In this document: one piece after another, positions 18,691 through 26,553 of the stretch
How positions within the stretch are numbered: position 1 is the first letter of the stretch
Layout of the letters: every line of letters begins with the position of its first letter
Source: Candidatus Brachybacter algidus
Lineage (GTDB): Bacteria > Bacteroidota > Bacteroidia > Chitinophagales > Saprospiraceae
Length of the DNA: 64,000 bases
Direction of reading: 5' to 3'
NCBI GenBank assembly: GCA_016711705.1
Contig: JADJSK010000003.1
Coordinates: 186,001-250,000 of the forward strand
Position numbers and translations under genes: made by a program
Notes under the pieces: generated by a model
The model's database searches: none
The model's input: the letters and a program-made list of their open reading frames with translations, nothing else
What the model was told of the DNA's origin: nothing

Positions 18691-19326
18691 TCACTTCCCA
18701 TACTTCTTACAAATCGGACAAAGTTCCTTATCGTGCGGTCTTGCTTTGCAATATTCTCTGCCATAATAAATGATCTGGAGATGTAGCTTATTCCAACTTT
18801 CTTCGGGGAATAATTTTTTTAAATCTTTTTCTGTTTGTTCCACCGATTTTCCAGAGGATAACCCCCATCGTTGTGCAAGCCGGTGAATGTGTGTATCTAC
18901 AGGAAATGCCGGCACTCCAAAACCCTGACTCATCACTACTGACGCAGTTTTATGTCCTACAGCAGGAAGTGATTCAAGTGCTTCAAAACCAAAAGGCACT
19001 TCACCATTATATTTTTCTAGGATAATCTGAGAAAGACCATAAATACCTTTTGATTTCATGGGGGATAAGCCACATGGCCTAATGATGTCCTGAATGGCTT
19101 CTTGCCCCAACTTGATCATGTCAACAGGGTTGTCAGCCTGTGCGAATAAAATAGGAGTGACCTGATTGACACGAATATCGGTGCATTGTGCTGATAAAAG
19201 GACGGCAATTAGAAGCGTATATTTGTCTTTATGGTCAAGCGGAATTGGAACTTCAGGGTAAAATGCCTCCAATATTTGCCTTATATCATTTGCTTTTTGT
19301 TGTTTTTTTGAAATTACTTTTGGCAT
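18691..19326 (-). CDS. nth: Endonuclease III (base-excision DNA glycosylase/AP lyase)
   Basis: This 211-residue protein is full length for the family. The helix-hairpin-helix and catalytic lysine are in LESLPAVGHKTASVVMSQ, and the catalytic aspartate is in FPVDTHIHRLAQRWGL. It removes oxidised pyrimidines and cleaves the AP site. The C-terminal iron-sulfur motif is unusual: GREYCKARPHDKELCPICKK gives Cys-x9-Cys-x2-Cys with no fourth cysteine, against Cys-x6-Cys-x2-Cys-x5-Cys in E. coli Nth. The cluster may therefore be absent or altered, as I believe occurs in some Bacteroidota. The gene starts 10 bases after the upstream reductase gene on the same strand. Confidence 0.95.
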   Translation of the reverse strand: MPKVISKKQQKANDIRQILEAFYPEVPIPLDHKDKYTLLIAVLLSAQCTDIRVNQVTPILFAQADNPVDMIKLGQEAIQDIIRPCGLSPMKSKGIYGLSQIILEKYNGEVPFGFEALESLPAVGHKTASVVMSQGFGVPAFPVDTHIHRLAQRWGLSSGKSVEQTEKDLKKLFPEESWNKLHLQIIYYGREYCKARPHDKELCPICKKYGK

Positions 19327-19336
19327 AGCTTACCAA

Positions 19337-20344
19337 TTATAAATTTAACAGAAACTGCATAGTATCCACATTGTCAGCATAGTCCATCAGGCTAGGGTGC
19401 TGAGTTTCACCAGGTGAAGTGACTTTTAAATTAGCAAGAGGCCTTTCACTTACAATGCATTGAATGTCATCAAGGGTTTGAGTAAGAGAATCTATTAATG
19501 AGTCTTTATAATCATAGAATTCAAAATGAATACAAGAGATCCTGCTGAAAAGCGATTTGTCCTCAATTAAAATAAGGCTATTATCTGTATAGAATGGAAT
19601 TTTATTGAGCAAGTAAAGGGAAAGGTTGTAGTCAAAATTGTTCTTGTACTTATTGAAATTAATATTGTCTTGTTGGGTTTCCCACACAGCCAGTAGTTTC
19701 TTTACATCATATCCAACTGGAAGATATATTTTAGAAACATTTCTGCAACCTAGACCGAAATAAGCATGAATATCATTTCCTATTTTTAAAATAACTTCAT
19801 CCGATTCTGTCCCATCAAGGACAGCTACACTGGTTCGATTCTTTCTGATGATGTGCGGTACATGTTTAAAATAGTTTTCAAAATAAATAGAAGAATTATT
19901 GCTACCCGTTGCTATCACTGCATCATAGTTTTTTAACCTTTCAATAATTTGAGTTTTATTTTCTGATTCCGAGTCGATTTCATTCAATTTATTCATCAAA
20001 GCAGGAAACAAGATATTATCTTTATCTGAACATTTTACCAGCGCTATATTTCCTGACATAAAAACAGAAAGCCAGTCAGCGAATCCTACTAAGGGCAAAT
20101 TACCTGCCATGATCAAACCAATTTTCTTAGGATTTTCTGTAGCATTTAAATTATAATTTCCTATCCAGTTTTCTAATTTTTCAGCATCAAGCATTTCGTT
20201 AGTGATGGCTTCGATAGACTGTTCTATATTTTTTCTGATAAACCATGCATTGTGATCGCAGGCATTTTCAATGACACTATTCCAATGATCAGTGTCTTCA
20301 AGCAGTGATTTTTTTAAGAAGGATAAAGCGTGTATTTTTTTCAA
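19337..20344 (-). CDS. Acyl-CoA reductase, LuxC-like family
   Basis: This 335-residue protein shows the aldehyde-dehydrogenase-fold pattern of LuxC-type reductases: a nucleotide-binding segment KKIGLIMAGNLPLVGFADWL, SGNIALVKCSDKDN, VIATGSNNSSIYFENYF, and a putative catalytic cysteine in HAYFGLGCRNVSKIYLP. LuxC enzymes reduce acyl-CoA or acyl thioesters to aldehydes with NADPH. Stand-alone relatives without lux genes are common in Bacteroidota, where the substrate is not established. No lux partners are visible. The downstream nth gene is 10 bases away, so the two are probably cotranscribed. Confidence 0.8.
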   Translation of the reverse strand: MKKIHALSFLKKSLLEDTDHWNSVIENACDHNAWFIRKNIEQSIEAITNEMLDAEKLENWIGNYNLNATENPKKIGLIMAGNLPLVGFADWLSVFMSGNIALVKCSDKDNILFPALMNKLNEIDSESENKTQIIERLKNYDAVIATGSNNSSIYFENYFKHVPHIIRKNRTSVAVLDGTESDEVILKIGNDIHAYFGLGCRNVSKIYLPVGYDVKKLLAVWETQQDNINFNKYKNNFDYNLSLYLLNKIPFYTDNSLILIEDKSLFSRISCIHFEFYDYKDSLIDSLTQTLDDIQCIVSERPLANLKVTSPGETQHPSLMDYADNVDTMQFLLNL

Positions 20345-20402
20345 GTGAGGAGGTTAGAAAGTGAGAATGTTTAAGAGAATAATTTCAACTAACAATTATC
20401 TA

Positions 20403-20822
20403 TCATTTATTTGGCCTTTGCGCATATTCTACGATTTTCCGCATACTTACTGCAATGCTCATAAATACTAGGGAGACGAATACAATCACTTTAAGGATCT
20501 TTGTATAGTAATCGATCTCGCTCCAGTTGCGACTTGTGATCAACATTCCTATAAGAGTCAATCCGATGGCAGTAATTATTATTCCGAACAAAGTATGATT
20601 CCATGCCTGAACAAGTGATTTTGCCAAAAGCATCATGACAGCGCAATAGATACTATATAACAAAATACCGGTGGAGGCAATAATAAAGGTAGTTTGCTCA
20701 TCTTGCGCATTTATCCAGTAAAAGTTAATTGTCATCACCAGACCAAAAGATATAATAACGACAGCTGACCAAGCTAAAGGATGGTTTTGATTGAACAAAT
20801 AATCATATACTTTGCGAACCAT
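20403..20822 (-). CDS. Four-span membrane protein of unknown function
   Basis: This 139-residue protein has four evident hydrophobic helices (roughly 18-37, 45-67, 77-97 and 108-127) and short loops, ending in a basic tail (RKIVEYAQRPNK). No domain is recognised. Its ATG at 20822 lies 3 bases after the position where a frame-corrected rimO would stop (20826-20828), so it is probably cotranscribed with rimO. It could be a small integral membrane protein of the inner membrane; nothing more is supported. Confidence 0.7.
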   Translation of the reverse strand: MVRKVYDYLFNQNHPLAWSAVVIISFGLVMTINFYWINAQDEQTTFIIASTGILLYSIYCAVMMLLAKSLVQAWNHTLFGIIITAIGLTLIGMLITSRNWSEIDYYTKILKVIVFVSLVFMSIAVSMRKIVEYAQRPNK

Positions 20823-20905
20823 GCTTTAATTAGGATTTAAATCTATAACATTGCCGATCAGATCATATTCAGTAGCATCTTCGATCAGCACATCAACAAA
20901 ACCGC

Positions 20906-22150
20906 CTATAGAGCAATAGTTCGATGAGGCATCGATAATGACTTCATTATCGACTTCAGCAGAATCAAATTCTGTTCTTCCATAGTAGAAACCACTTTCT
21001 TTTTATCGATCAAAACTTTATAAATTTTACCAATTTTGGCATGGTTTAGTTCCAAACTTATCTCCTGCTGGATCTCCATAAGGCGCTGAGCCCTTTCTGC
21101 CTTTATTTCATCCGGGATGTTATCTTCTGATAGAAAAGCACTTGTATCCTCTTCATGAGAGTATTGGAAAACACCTAATCTTTCAAATCTCATCTCTTTT
21201 ACGAAGTCGCAAAGTACTTCAAAATCTTCCTCCGTTTCACCTGGAAATCCGACTAGGAATGTTGTCCTAATTGCTATTCCAGGTACTTTGGCGCGAATGT
21301 CATGTATTAATTGCCTTGTTTGAGCAAGAGTGATCTGGCGTTTCATGGCCAATAAAATAGGATCAGCTGCATGTTGCAATGGAATATCCAGGTAATTACA
21401 AACTTTTGGTAGTTCCAGCATGGCATCCATTATTTCCATCGGGAATTTGCTTGGATAGGCGTATTGCAGACGAATCCACTCAATGCCATCTATGGAATTT
21501 AATGCTCTGAGAAGCTCCGGAAGTGCTCTTTTTTTATAAATGTCAAGACCGTAATAAGTCAATTCCTGGGCAATTAGTATCAATTCTTTGACACCATATT
21601 TAGCAAAATTAGTTGCTTCTTTTACAAGATCTTCTATTGTCTTAGATACATGACCACCTCTCATGAGTGGAATCGCACAGAAGGAACATGTGCGATTGCA
21701 TCCTTCAGATATCTTAAGATATGCAAAATGTGAGGGTGTGGTAAGAACCCGTTCGCCAACAAGTTCATATTTATAGTCTGCTTCGAGTGTTTTTAATAAT
21801 CTTGGCAATTCAAGTGTACCGAAAAAAGCATCCACTTCAGGTATTTCTTCTTCCAGATTGTCTTTATAACGCTGGGATAAACAGCCTGTGACGTATAGTT
21901 TTTCTATGCCGCCTTTTGATTTTACTTGTGCATATTTGAGTATGGTATTAATAGATTCCTCCTTGGCAAGGTCGATGAAACCACATGTATTTATGATGAC
22001 AATACCTGTATCTTTTGCCACTGTATCATGTGCAACTTCATATTCATTACCTTTAAGTTGCGTGATCAGATCTTCAGAATCTACGAGATTCTTAGAACAA
22101 CCTAGCGTGATGACACTGACTTTATTCGCCTTTAACGTTTTTGTTTTCAA
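20906..22150 (-). CDS. rimO: Ribosomal protein S12 methylthiotransferase RimO, 3' end frame-broken
   Basis: The N-terminal methylthiotransferase domain has the first cluster site in VITLGCSKNLVDSEDL and further Cys in NTCGF and VTGCLSQRY. The radical-SAM domain has SEGCNRTCSFCAIPLMRG (CxxxCxxC). RimO transfers a methylthio group to an aspartate of ribosomal protein S12. The C-terminal TRAM domain begins normally (GKIYKVLIDKK) and then leaves frame at an A5 run on the coding strand (T5 at 21000-21004). One more A would give DKKESGFYYGRTEFDSAEVD and a complete TRAM domain ending at 20826. As written, the protein ends early at 20906 with ~30 unrelated residues. Confidence 0.93.
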   Translation of the reverse strand: MKTKTLKANKVSVITLGCSKNLVDSEDLITQLKGNEYEVAHDTVAKDTGIVIINTCGFIDLAKEESINTILKYAQVKSKGGIEKLYVTGCLSQRYKDNLEEEIPEVDAFFGTLELPRLLKTLEADYKYELVGERVLTTPSHFAYLKISEGCNRTCSFCAIPLMRGGHVSKTIEDLVKEATNFAKYGVKELILIAQELTYYGLDIYKKRALPELLRALNSIDGIEWIRLQYAYPSKFPMEIMDAMLELPKVCNYLDIPLQHAADPILLAMKRQITLAQTRQLIHDIRAKVPGIAIRTTFLVGFPGETEEDFEVLCDFVKEMRFERLGVFQYSHEEDTSAFLSEDNIPDEIKAERAQRLMEIQQEISLELNHAKIGKIYKVLIDKKKVVSTMEEQNLILLKSIMKSLSMPHRTIAL

Positions 22151-22249
22151 TAAGAAATAATTTAAAAAAAAATGAATCGGTAGCTCAAAAAAGAGACTGC
22201 CTGAAATATAATTTACCTAATTTCCATGAATCAGTGTAAATTTGAAATG

Positions 22250-22257
22250 CAAAGATA
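22250..22257 (-). promoter_or_regulatory. Candidate -7 box upstream of rimO
   Basis: On the minus strand the sequence is TATCTTTG, a full match to the Bacteroidota -7 consensus TAnnTTTG, ~93 bases upstream of the rimO ATG. I see no clear -33 TTTG at the expected distance. A second match, TAAATTTG at 22237-22244 on the plus strand, could serve the divergent gene at 22378. Confidence 0.35.
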
Positions 22258-22377
22258 ACGCTTCTTGCAGATGTTGGTTCATCCTGAGGTAAATTGGGAT
22301 ATTATTTGAAATGTTTATCAGAATTGGCAACATGAAGTGTGGTTCTGCGTTCACATATTAATCAAAAAATTTGTTTT

Positions 22378-23046
22378 ATGAGTTTTCGTCCTTTGAATAT
22401 TTTCACCCTCGTTTTTTTAATCTCTTGCTTCAGTTATAGTGCAAATGCGCAGTTTGGCATATCGATCAAGCACGCTTTTGATTATGAAGACATACCAAGT
22501 GCTGTCCCTAATCAAACTAATGAGCGGTCATTACAACACGGTGGTGTAATCGCTATGGATTACCGGGTTAAGATCGTTGACTATGGTGTTAATTTTGGTC
22601 CGGAAATTTTTGCCAAAATGATCAGAGCAAAAGGAATTCCTGTAAATGACGTTGGTGGTATCGAACTTGGAAAGGTAAAGGAAATCAGAAGTTTTGGTAT
22701 AAATATCCCAGTGACCATGTATGTCTTCCATTTCAATCAATGCGATGAATGTCCTAGTTTTAAAAGAAAAAATTTCCTTAAAGATAATTTCTTTATTCAG
22801 CCTGTCATAGGATATGAGATACGCAACTGGACGACTGATCCCGGAGCCATCGCTGAAGACATCATTGAACATTTCATCGTTGGTGGAATAGGTGCTGGAG
22901 TTAACATTATGGCTGGAAAAATCATAAGAATTGCACCAATAGTTCAGTACAAAAGGAATTTTTCATTAACGGAAAATGCTCTTTACAAGACGAAATTGCA
23001 ACCTTCTATTTTGGAGGTGGGAGTTAGAGTGGGATGGGGAAGGTGA
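22378..23046 (+). CDS. Exported outer-membrane beta-barrel-like protein
   Basis: I choose ATG 22378, which gives 222 residues beginning with a signal peptide (MSFRPLNIFTLVFLISCFSY, cleavage after ANAQ). A GTG at 22339 would add 13 residues before it and spoil the signal. The mature protein has alternating beta-strands and ends with a strand pattern PSILEVGVRVGWGR typical of outer-membrane barrels. A CDECPSFKRK loop lies near the middle. The gene is divergent from rimO. Function unknown; the barrel call is inference from pattern. Confidence 0.7.
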   Translation: MSFRPLNIFTLVFLISCFSYSANAQFGISIKHAFDYEDIPSAVPNQTNERSLQHGGVIAMDYRVKIVDYGVNFGPEIFAKMIRAKGIPVNDVGGIELGKVKEIRSFGINIPVTMYVFHFNQCDECPSFKRKNFLKDNFFIQPVIGYEIRNWTTDPGAIAEDIIEHFIVGGIGAGVNIMAGKIIRIAPIVQYKRNFSLTENALYKTKLQPSILEVGVRVGWGR

Positions 23047-23314
23047 TTTTAAGGAAGAATGAAGAATGAAGAATGAAAAATGTGAGTGGGCGGTAGTTCT
23101 TGTTGATTGGGTTTAGCGATTATTTGTTTAGAGAGTTTGATTTTTTTTGGATGGACTGTGAATAATAAATGATATTGTTTGCATTTAATCAAAAATGAGG
23201 AAGTCAAAGACTCCCCCTTGGCCCCTCAAAAGGGGGAAATCTGCTCAATAATATTTTTCAGTGTCTCATAATAGTAACAATTAATAATCAACAACTAACA
23301 ATTAACAATTATTC
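23047..23314. other. Spacer with heptad repeat and GC-rich hairpin
   Basis: Just after the stop there is a 7-bp repeat (AAGAATG units near 23052-23080). At 23213-23236 a CCCCCTT / AAGGGGG inverted repeat forms a small hairpin, a type of palindromic repeat I have seen in Bacteroidota spacers. It may also act as a terminator for the upstream gene. No gene is seen. Confidence 0.5.
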
Positions 23315-24331
23315 ATGATCAATCTAATAAGTGATACAGTAACGAAGCCAAGCCGTGAAATGCTCGAATATATGATGAGCGCAGAACTTGGAGATGACGT
23401 ATTTGGGGAAGATCCGACTGTCAATGCGCTTCAGGAAAAAGTGGCTAAGATGTTCGGTATGGAAGACGCATTGTTTTGTCCATCAGGGACAATGACCAAT
23501 CAGATCGCGATTAAAGTGCATACTAGGCCATTGGACGAAATGATCTGTGATCAATGGTCGCATGTCTATCAATACGAAGTGGGTGGATATGCATTTCATA
23601 GCGGCATAGCAGTCAATCCACTCATCGGTAAATATGGTAAAATCACTGCATCACAAATTGAAGAAGCAATAAAGCCGGAAGAGGATTGGTTGCCAAGAAC
23701 TACTCTAGTAGTTTTAGAAAACTCAACTAATAAAGGAGGAGGCAATTATTATACGCTGGATGAGATAAAGCCAATTCAAGACTTATGTGATGAAAGGGGA
23801 TTGGCACTGCATCTAGATGGTGCCCGCTTAATGAATGTCCTGGTGGAAACTGGAGAAAGTACACAAGATGTTGGAAGCTATTTTGATTCAATATCGCTTT
23901 GCCTTTCTAAAGGCTTGGGTACACCGGGTGGTTCTATATTAATTGGAAGAAAAGATTTTATCAAAGAAGCCAGACGAGTTCGTAAAGTCATGGGTGGCGG
24001 TATGCGTCAGACTGGGATTCTTGCAGCAGCAGCAATATATGCATTGGATAATAATATTCAACAATTGAAAGTAGATAATGACAGGGCAAAGATTCTGGGA
24101 CAATTCCTTGCTAAGCAGTCATTTGTAAAGGAAGTTCTACCGGTCCGGACCAATATTTTGATTTTCGAATTGGCAAATGGAAGGACATCTTCAGATTTCA
24201 TTACTCAATTAAAATCAAAAGGAATAAATGCGGCACCGTTTGGAGCGCACAGTGTAAGATTTGTGTTGCACAGGGATATTACAGATGGTATGATAGGTGA
24301 GGTGATGAACTTAATGAAAGATGAAAAATGA
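23315..24331 (+). CDS. ltaE: Low-specificity L-threonine aldolase
   Basis: This 338-residue PLP enzyme of the aspartate-aminotransferase fold matches the threonine aldolase family along its length. It starts MINLISDTVTKPSREMLEYM, has GDDVFGEDPTVNALQE, the cofactor region CPSGTMTNQIAI, HLDGARLMN, and the PLP-binding lysine in SLCLSKGLGTPGGSILIG. It splits threonine or allo-threonine to glycine and acetaldehyde. It is flanked by repeat-containing spacers, so it is probably monocistronic. The stop codon is followed by 7-bp direct repeats (ATGAAAG / ATGAAAA near 24315-24343). Confidence 0.93.
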   Translation: MINLISDTVTKPSREMLEYMMSAELGDDVFGEDPTVNALQEKVAKMFGMEDALFCPSGTMTNQIAIKVHTRPLDEMICDQWSHVYQYEVGGYAFHSGIAVNPLIGKYGKITASQIEEAIKPEEDWLPRTTLVVLENSTNKGGGNYYTLDEIKPIQDLCDERGLALHLDGARLMNVLVETGESTQDVGSYFDSISLCLSKGLGTPGGSILIGRKDFIKEARRVRKVMGGGMRQTGILAAAAIYALDNNIQQLKVDNDRAKILGQFLAKQSFVKEVLPVRTNILIFELANGRTSSDFITQLKSKGINAAPFGAHSVRFVLHRDITDGMIGEVMNLMKDEK

Positions 24332-24487
24332 AAGATGAAAAATCAATGATTATCGGATGAACATGCCTACTTTAACTTTTTATAAATATTGCGGTGCTCT
24401 GAACCGGAAGGAAGGGTAAATCTTCAGCGCAACGAAATATGTAGATTATTACAATATGCTATGATTAATGATTCGGCATTCTAAATT

Positions 24488-25138
24488 TCAAATAATTTCA
24501 CCTCCCGCCATTTCAATAACCCGATCACATCGGTTTGCTAAGAGGGGGTTGTGTGTGACAAGAATAAAAGTGAGGTTGAGATCTGCACGAAATTTAAGAA
24601 TAAGTTCATGCAATTCATGTGCTGACTTTTCATCCAGATTACCTGTAGGTTCATCAGCGAGGATTAGTTTAGGTTCGTTGATAAGTGCACGTGCGAATGC
24701 GATACGTTGCTGTTCACCACCGGATAATTCTTTCGGTTTGTGTGTGAGTCGATGAGAAAGTCCAAGATAGTCGAGTAATTCTTTTGCACGATTTTCAGTA
24801 GAGATCTTAGGCTTATTTTGTATGAAGGCAGGAATACAAACATTTTCAAGTGCATTAAATTCGGGTAATAAATGGTGAAACTGGAATATAAAACCCAAAG
24901 ATTTATTTCTAAAATCTGATAATTTATTACTTGATAATTTGCTCAAATCTTGACCCTCGAATAATACATTTCCCTTGTCGGGTTTCTCCAAAGTACCAAC
25001 TATGTGCAGCAAAGTGCTTTTCCCGGCACCACTTTTTCCAACGATGGCCACCACCTCTCCTTGTTTCACATTGAAAGAGACATCATTCAATACCTGAACG
25101 TCACTAAAAGATTTGAATATATTGCTTGCCTGAATCAT
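24488..25138 (-). CDS. ABC transporter ATP-binding protein, LolD-like
   Basis: This 216-residue ATPase has a Walker A motif GKSGAGKSTL, Q-loop FQFHHLLPEF, signature LSGGEQQRIAFARAL, Walker B LILADEPTG and H-loop VTHN. The LolD/MacB-type sequence and the ELNALENV-like EFNALENVCIP region point to the lipoprotein-releasing LolCDE complex, which passes lipoproteins from the inner membrane to LolA. No lolC/lolE permease gene is adjacent, so the partner lies elsewhere. That separation is usual in this phylum, but it leaves the exact substrate unproven. Confidence 0.85.
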   Translation of the reverse strand: MIQASNIFKSFSDVQVLNDVSFNVKQGEVVAIVGKSGAGKSTLLHIVGTLEKPDKGNVLFEGQDLSKLSSNKLSDFRNKSLGFIFQFHHLLPEFNALENVCIPAFIQNKPKISTENRAKELLDYLGLSHRLTHKPKELSGGEQQRIAFARALINEPKLILADEPTGNLDEKSAHELHELILKFRADLNLTFILVTHNPLLANRCDRVIEMAGGEII

Positions 25139-25236
25139 GATGCCAAAGTAAGGAAAAATTGCAAAAGTGTAATAGTTGAAAGTATTATAGTATTATAGTG
25201 GATAGTATTATAGTTTTATAGTGCTGCAGTTAATAT

Positions 25237-25713
25237 TTAGTTTTGAGTAGGTGTTTCAGTTTGTTCTTCAGTTACTTCTTCAGTAGTGGTGGAAACTTCA
25301 TTTACAAATTCGCCTGCTGCATTGAATGTCAGCATAAAGTCAGGTATTACTATATGGTAACTAATCGCACCAGCAGTATCTTTCAACTTGGATGCTATTT
25401 GGATTTTTTCATTGTCATGATTTTTCTTGATATAGTATCCAATACTGAAGGGTAGATCATCTTTGGTGACTTGGATCTCTGAATTAAGGATGCGACCTTT
25501 TTCAGTAAAAGTCGCGTTACCTTTTTTCCCAAATACTTCAAATTGGACGACATACTGGCTATCTATAAATTCCCAGCTTTCTTTTTTCGAATTGGGAAAG
25601 TGCTTTGTAAGTCCGTTTAATACCTTTGGTGGAACATCTTTTGCCTTGATCTTTTGGCTATACATTTGAGTTGAAGCAATGAAGCATATAATTAACAAAA
25701 TTATCCGGTGCAT
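25237..25713 (-). CDS. Exported PepSY-like (DUF2874) protein
   Basis: This 158-residue protein has a signal peptide (MHRIILLIICFIASTQMYSQ). Two half-repeats follow of the type AKDVPPKVLNGLTKHFPNSKKESWEF...YVVQFEVFGKKGNATFTEKG, the pattern of periplasmic PepSY-like DUF2874 proteins. The C-terminus is Thr/Glu-rich (VSTTTEEVTEEQTETPTQN). These small proteins are common in Bacteroidota with no settled function; some resemble beta-lactamase-inhibitor-like folds. Short 8-bp repeats (AGTATTAT) lie upstream near 25180-25210. Confidence 0.75.
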   Translation of the reverse strand: MHRIILLIICFIASTQMYSQKIKAKDVPPKVLNGLTKHFPNSKKESWEFIDSQYVVQFEVFGKKGNATFTEKGRILNSEIQVTKDDLPFSIGYYIKKNHDNEKIQIASKLKDTAGAISYHIVIPDFMLTFNAAGEFVNEVSTTTEEVTEEQTETPTQN

Positions 25714-25833
25714 AAATTCAATTTTAATTTATTAGAACGATGTAAAACTATGACAATTGTGACTCACATTAAAAATTTTATTTTGCATTGAATAATTATA
25801 ATGTAAATACATGTTTTATGTATACATATTTAG

Positions 25834-25841
25834 TATATTTG
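25834..25841 (+). promoter_or_regulatory. Candidate -7 box upstream of the OMP gene
   Basis: TATATTTG matches TAnnTTTG and ends 19 bases before the ATG at 25861, giving a plausible very short leader. The -33 element is not obvious. Confidence 0.4.
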
Positions 25842-25860
25842 AATATAAAAATTAATTAAT

Positions 25861-26481
25861 ATGAAACACATTAAGCATTTATTAGTTCTTTCACTTATGT
25901 TCGTCTCCACCCTTGCTATCAGCCAAAATGGATCAATCTATATTGGTGGAGCTGCAGGGTTCAATGCCCATAGTGTAAAAGACTCTGATACCAAAAGTTC
26001 GGATTGGACTTTTTCTCCTGAAGTGGGTACGTGGTTGTCTGATAACTTACAGGTCGGTATCGGGCTGAAATTGAGTGGTACAAAGGATGATTATAAATCA
26101 GGTCTTAATTATACTGTAACATCTTCAAGGACAGGTGCAACTTTGTATGGTAGATATTTTTTCAAACCAGGTGCTCCTTTTAGACCTTTCATCGGGTTAA
26201 ATATTGATGCACTCCCGGGTAAGGTCAAAACAGATTTTACAGGTGGCACTGGTACTGATTCTGTAACGAAAACTTTTGATTTCGGGGTAAATTTAAATGC
26301 GGGCTTTGGATATGCTATCTCTCCAAAATGGATGGTAGTAGGTTCTTTTGCCGCTTTAGGATTTAACTCACATTCTGTGAAAGCAGATGGTGCTTCAGAA
26401 AAATCTGTTTCTTCAGATTTCGGCTTGAATATAAATACTCTGGGTAATAGATTTACGATCGGCTTTTATTATACTCTTTGA
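25861..26481 (+). CDS. Outer-membrane beta-barrel protein (OmpW/opacity-like)
   Basis: The 206 residues begin with a signal peptide (to ~21, LAISQNG) and continue as eight or so amphipathic beta-strands: SIYIGGAAGFNAH, WTFSPEVGTWLSDNLQVGIGL, ATLYGRYFFKPGAPFRPFIGL, FDFGVNLNAGFGYAISPKWM. The C-terminal strand RFTIGFYYTL ends in the hydrophobic residue expected for barrel insertion. This is the general small-barrel family (PF13505-like) of Bacteroidota outer membranes. Function unknown. It stands alone, followed by a hairpin with heptad repeats. Confidence 0.85.
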   Translation: MKHIKHLLVLSLMFVSTLAISQNGSIYIGGAAGFNAHSVKDSDTKSSDWTFSPEVGTWLSDNLQVGIGLKLSGTKDDYKSGLNYTVTSSRTGATLYGRYFFKPGAPFRPFIGLNIDALPGKVKTDFTGGTGTDSVTKTFDFGVNLNAGFGYAISPKWMVVGSFAALGFNSHSVKADGASEKSVSSDFGLNINTLGNRFTIGFYYTL

Positions 26482-26485
26482 AAAT

Positions 26486-26546
26486 AAGTGATAAGTGATA
26501 AGTGATAAGTGGTGAGAAATCACACATCACTTATCACACATCACCT
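26486..26546. terminator. Heptad repeat and hairpin between convergent genes
   Basis: Four GTGATAA-type heptads directly follow the OMP stop. GTGATAAGTG (26502-26511) is matched by CACTTATCAC (26528-26537), a 10-bp perfect stem. It lies between the convergent OMP and M16 genes and may terminate both, though there is no long T-tract. Confidence 0.5.
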
Positions 26547-26553
26547 ATATTTT

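Noticed and set aside
19337..20344. Bioluminescence (lux) function for the LuxC-like gene
   Set aside because: No luxA/B/D/E partners; LuxC-like reductases are common in non-luminous Bacteroidota.
14533..21004. Proven programmed -1 frameshifting at T-AAA-AAG
   Set aside because: The heptamer is not the canonical A-AAA-AAG, I found no clear downstream stimulatory stem, and other genes break at unrelated runs; error or decay is simpler.
24468..24755. 95-codon plus-strand frame opposite lolD
   Set aside because: It is antisense to the conserved ABC ATPase motifs and has no independent support.
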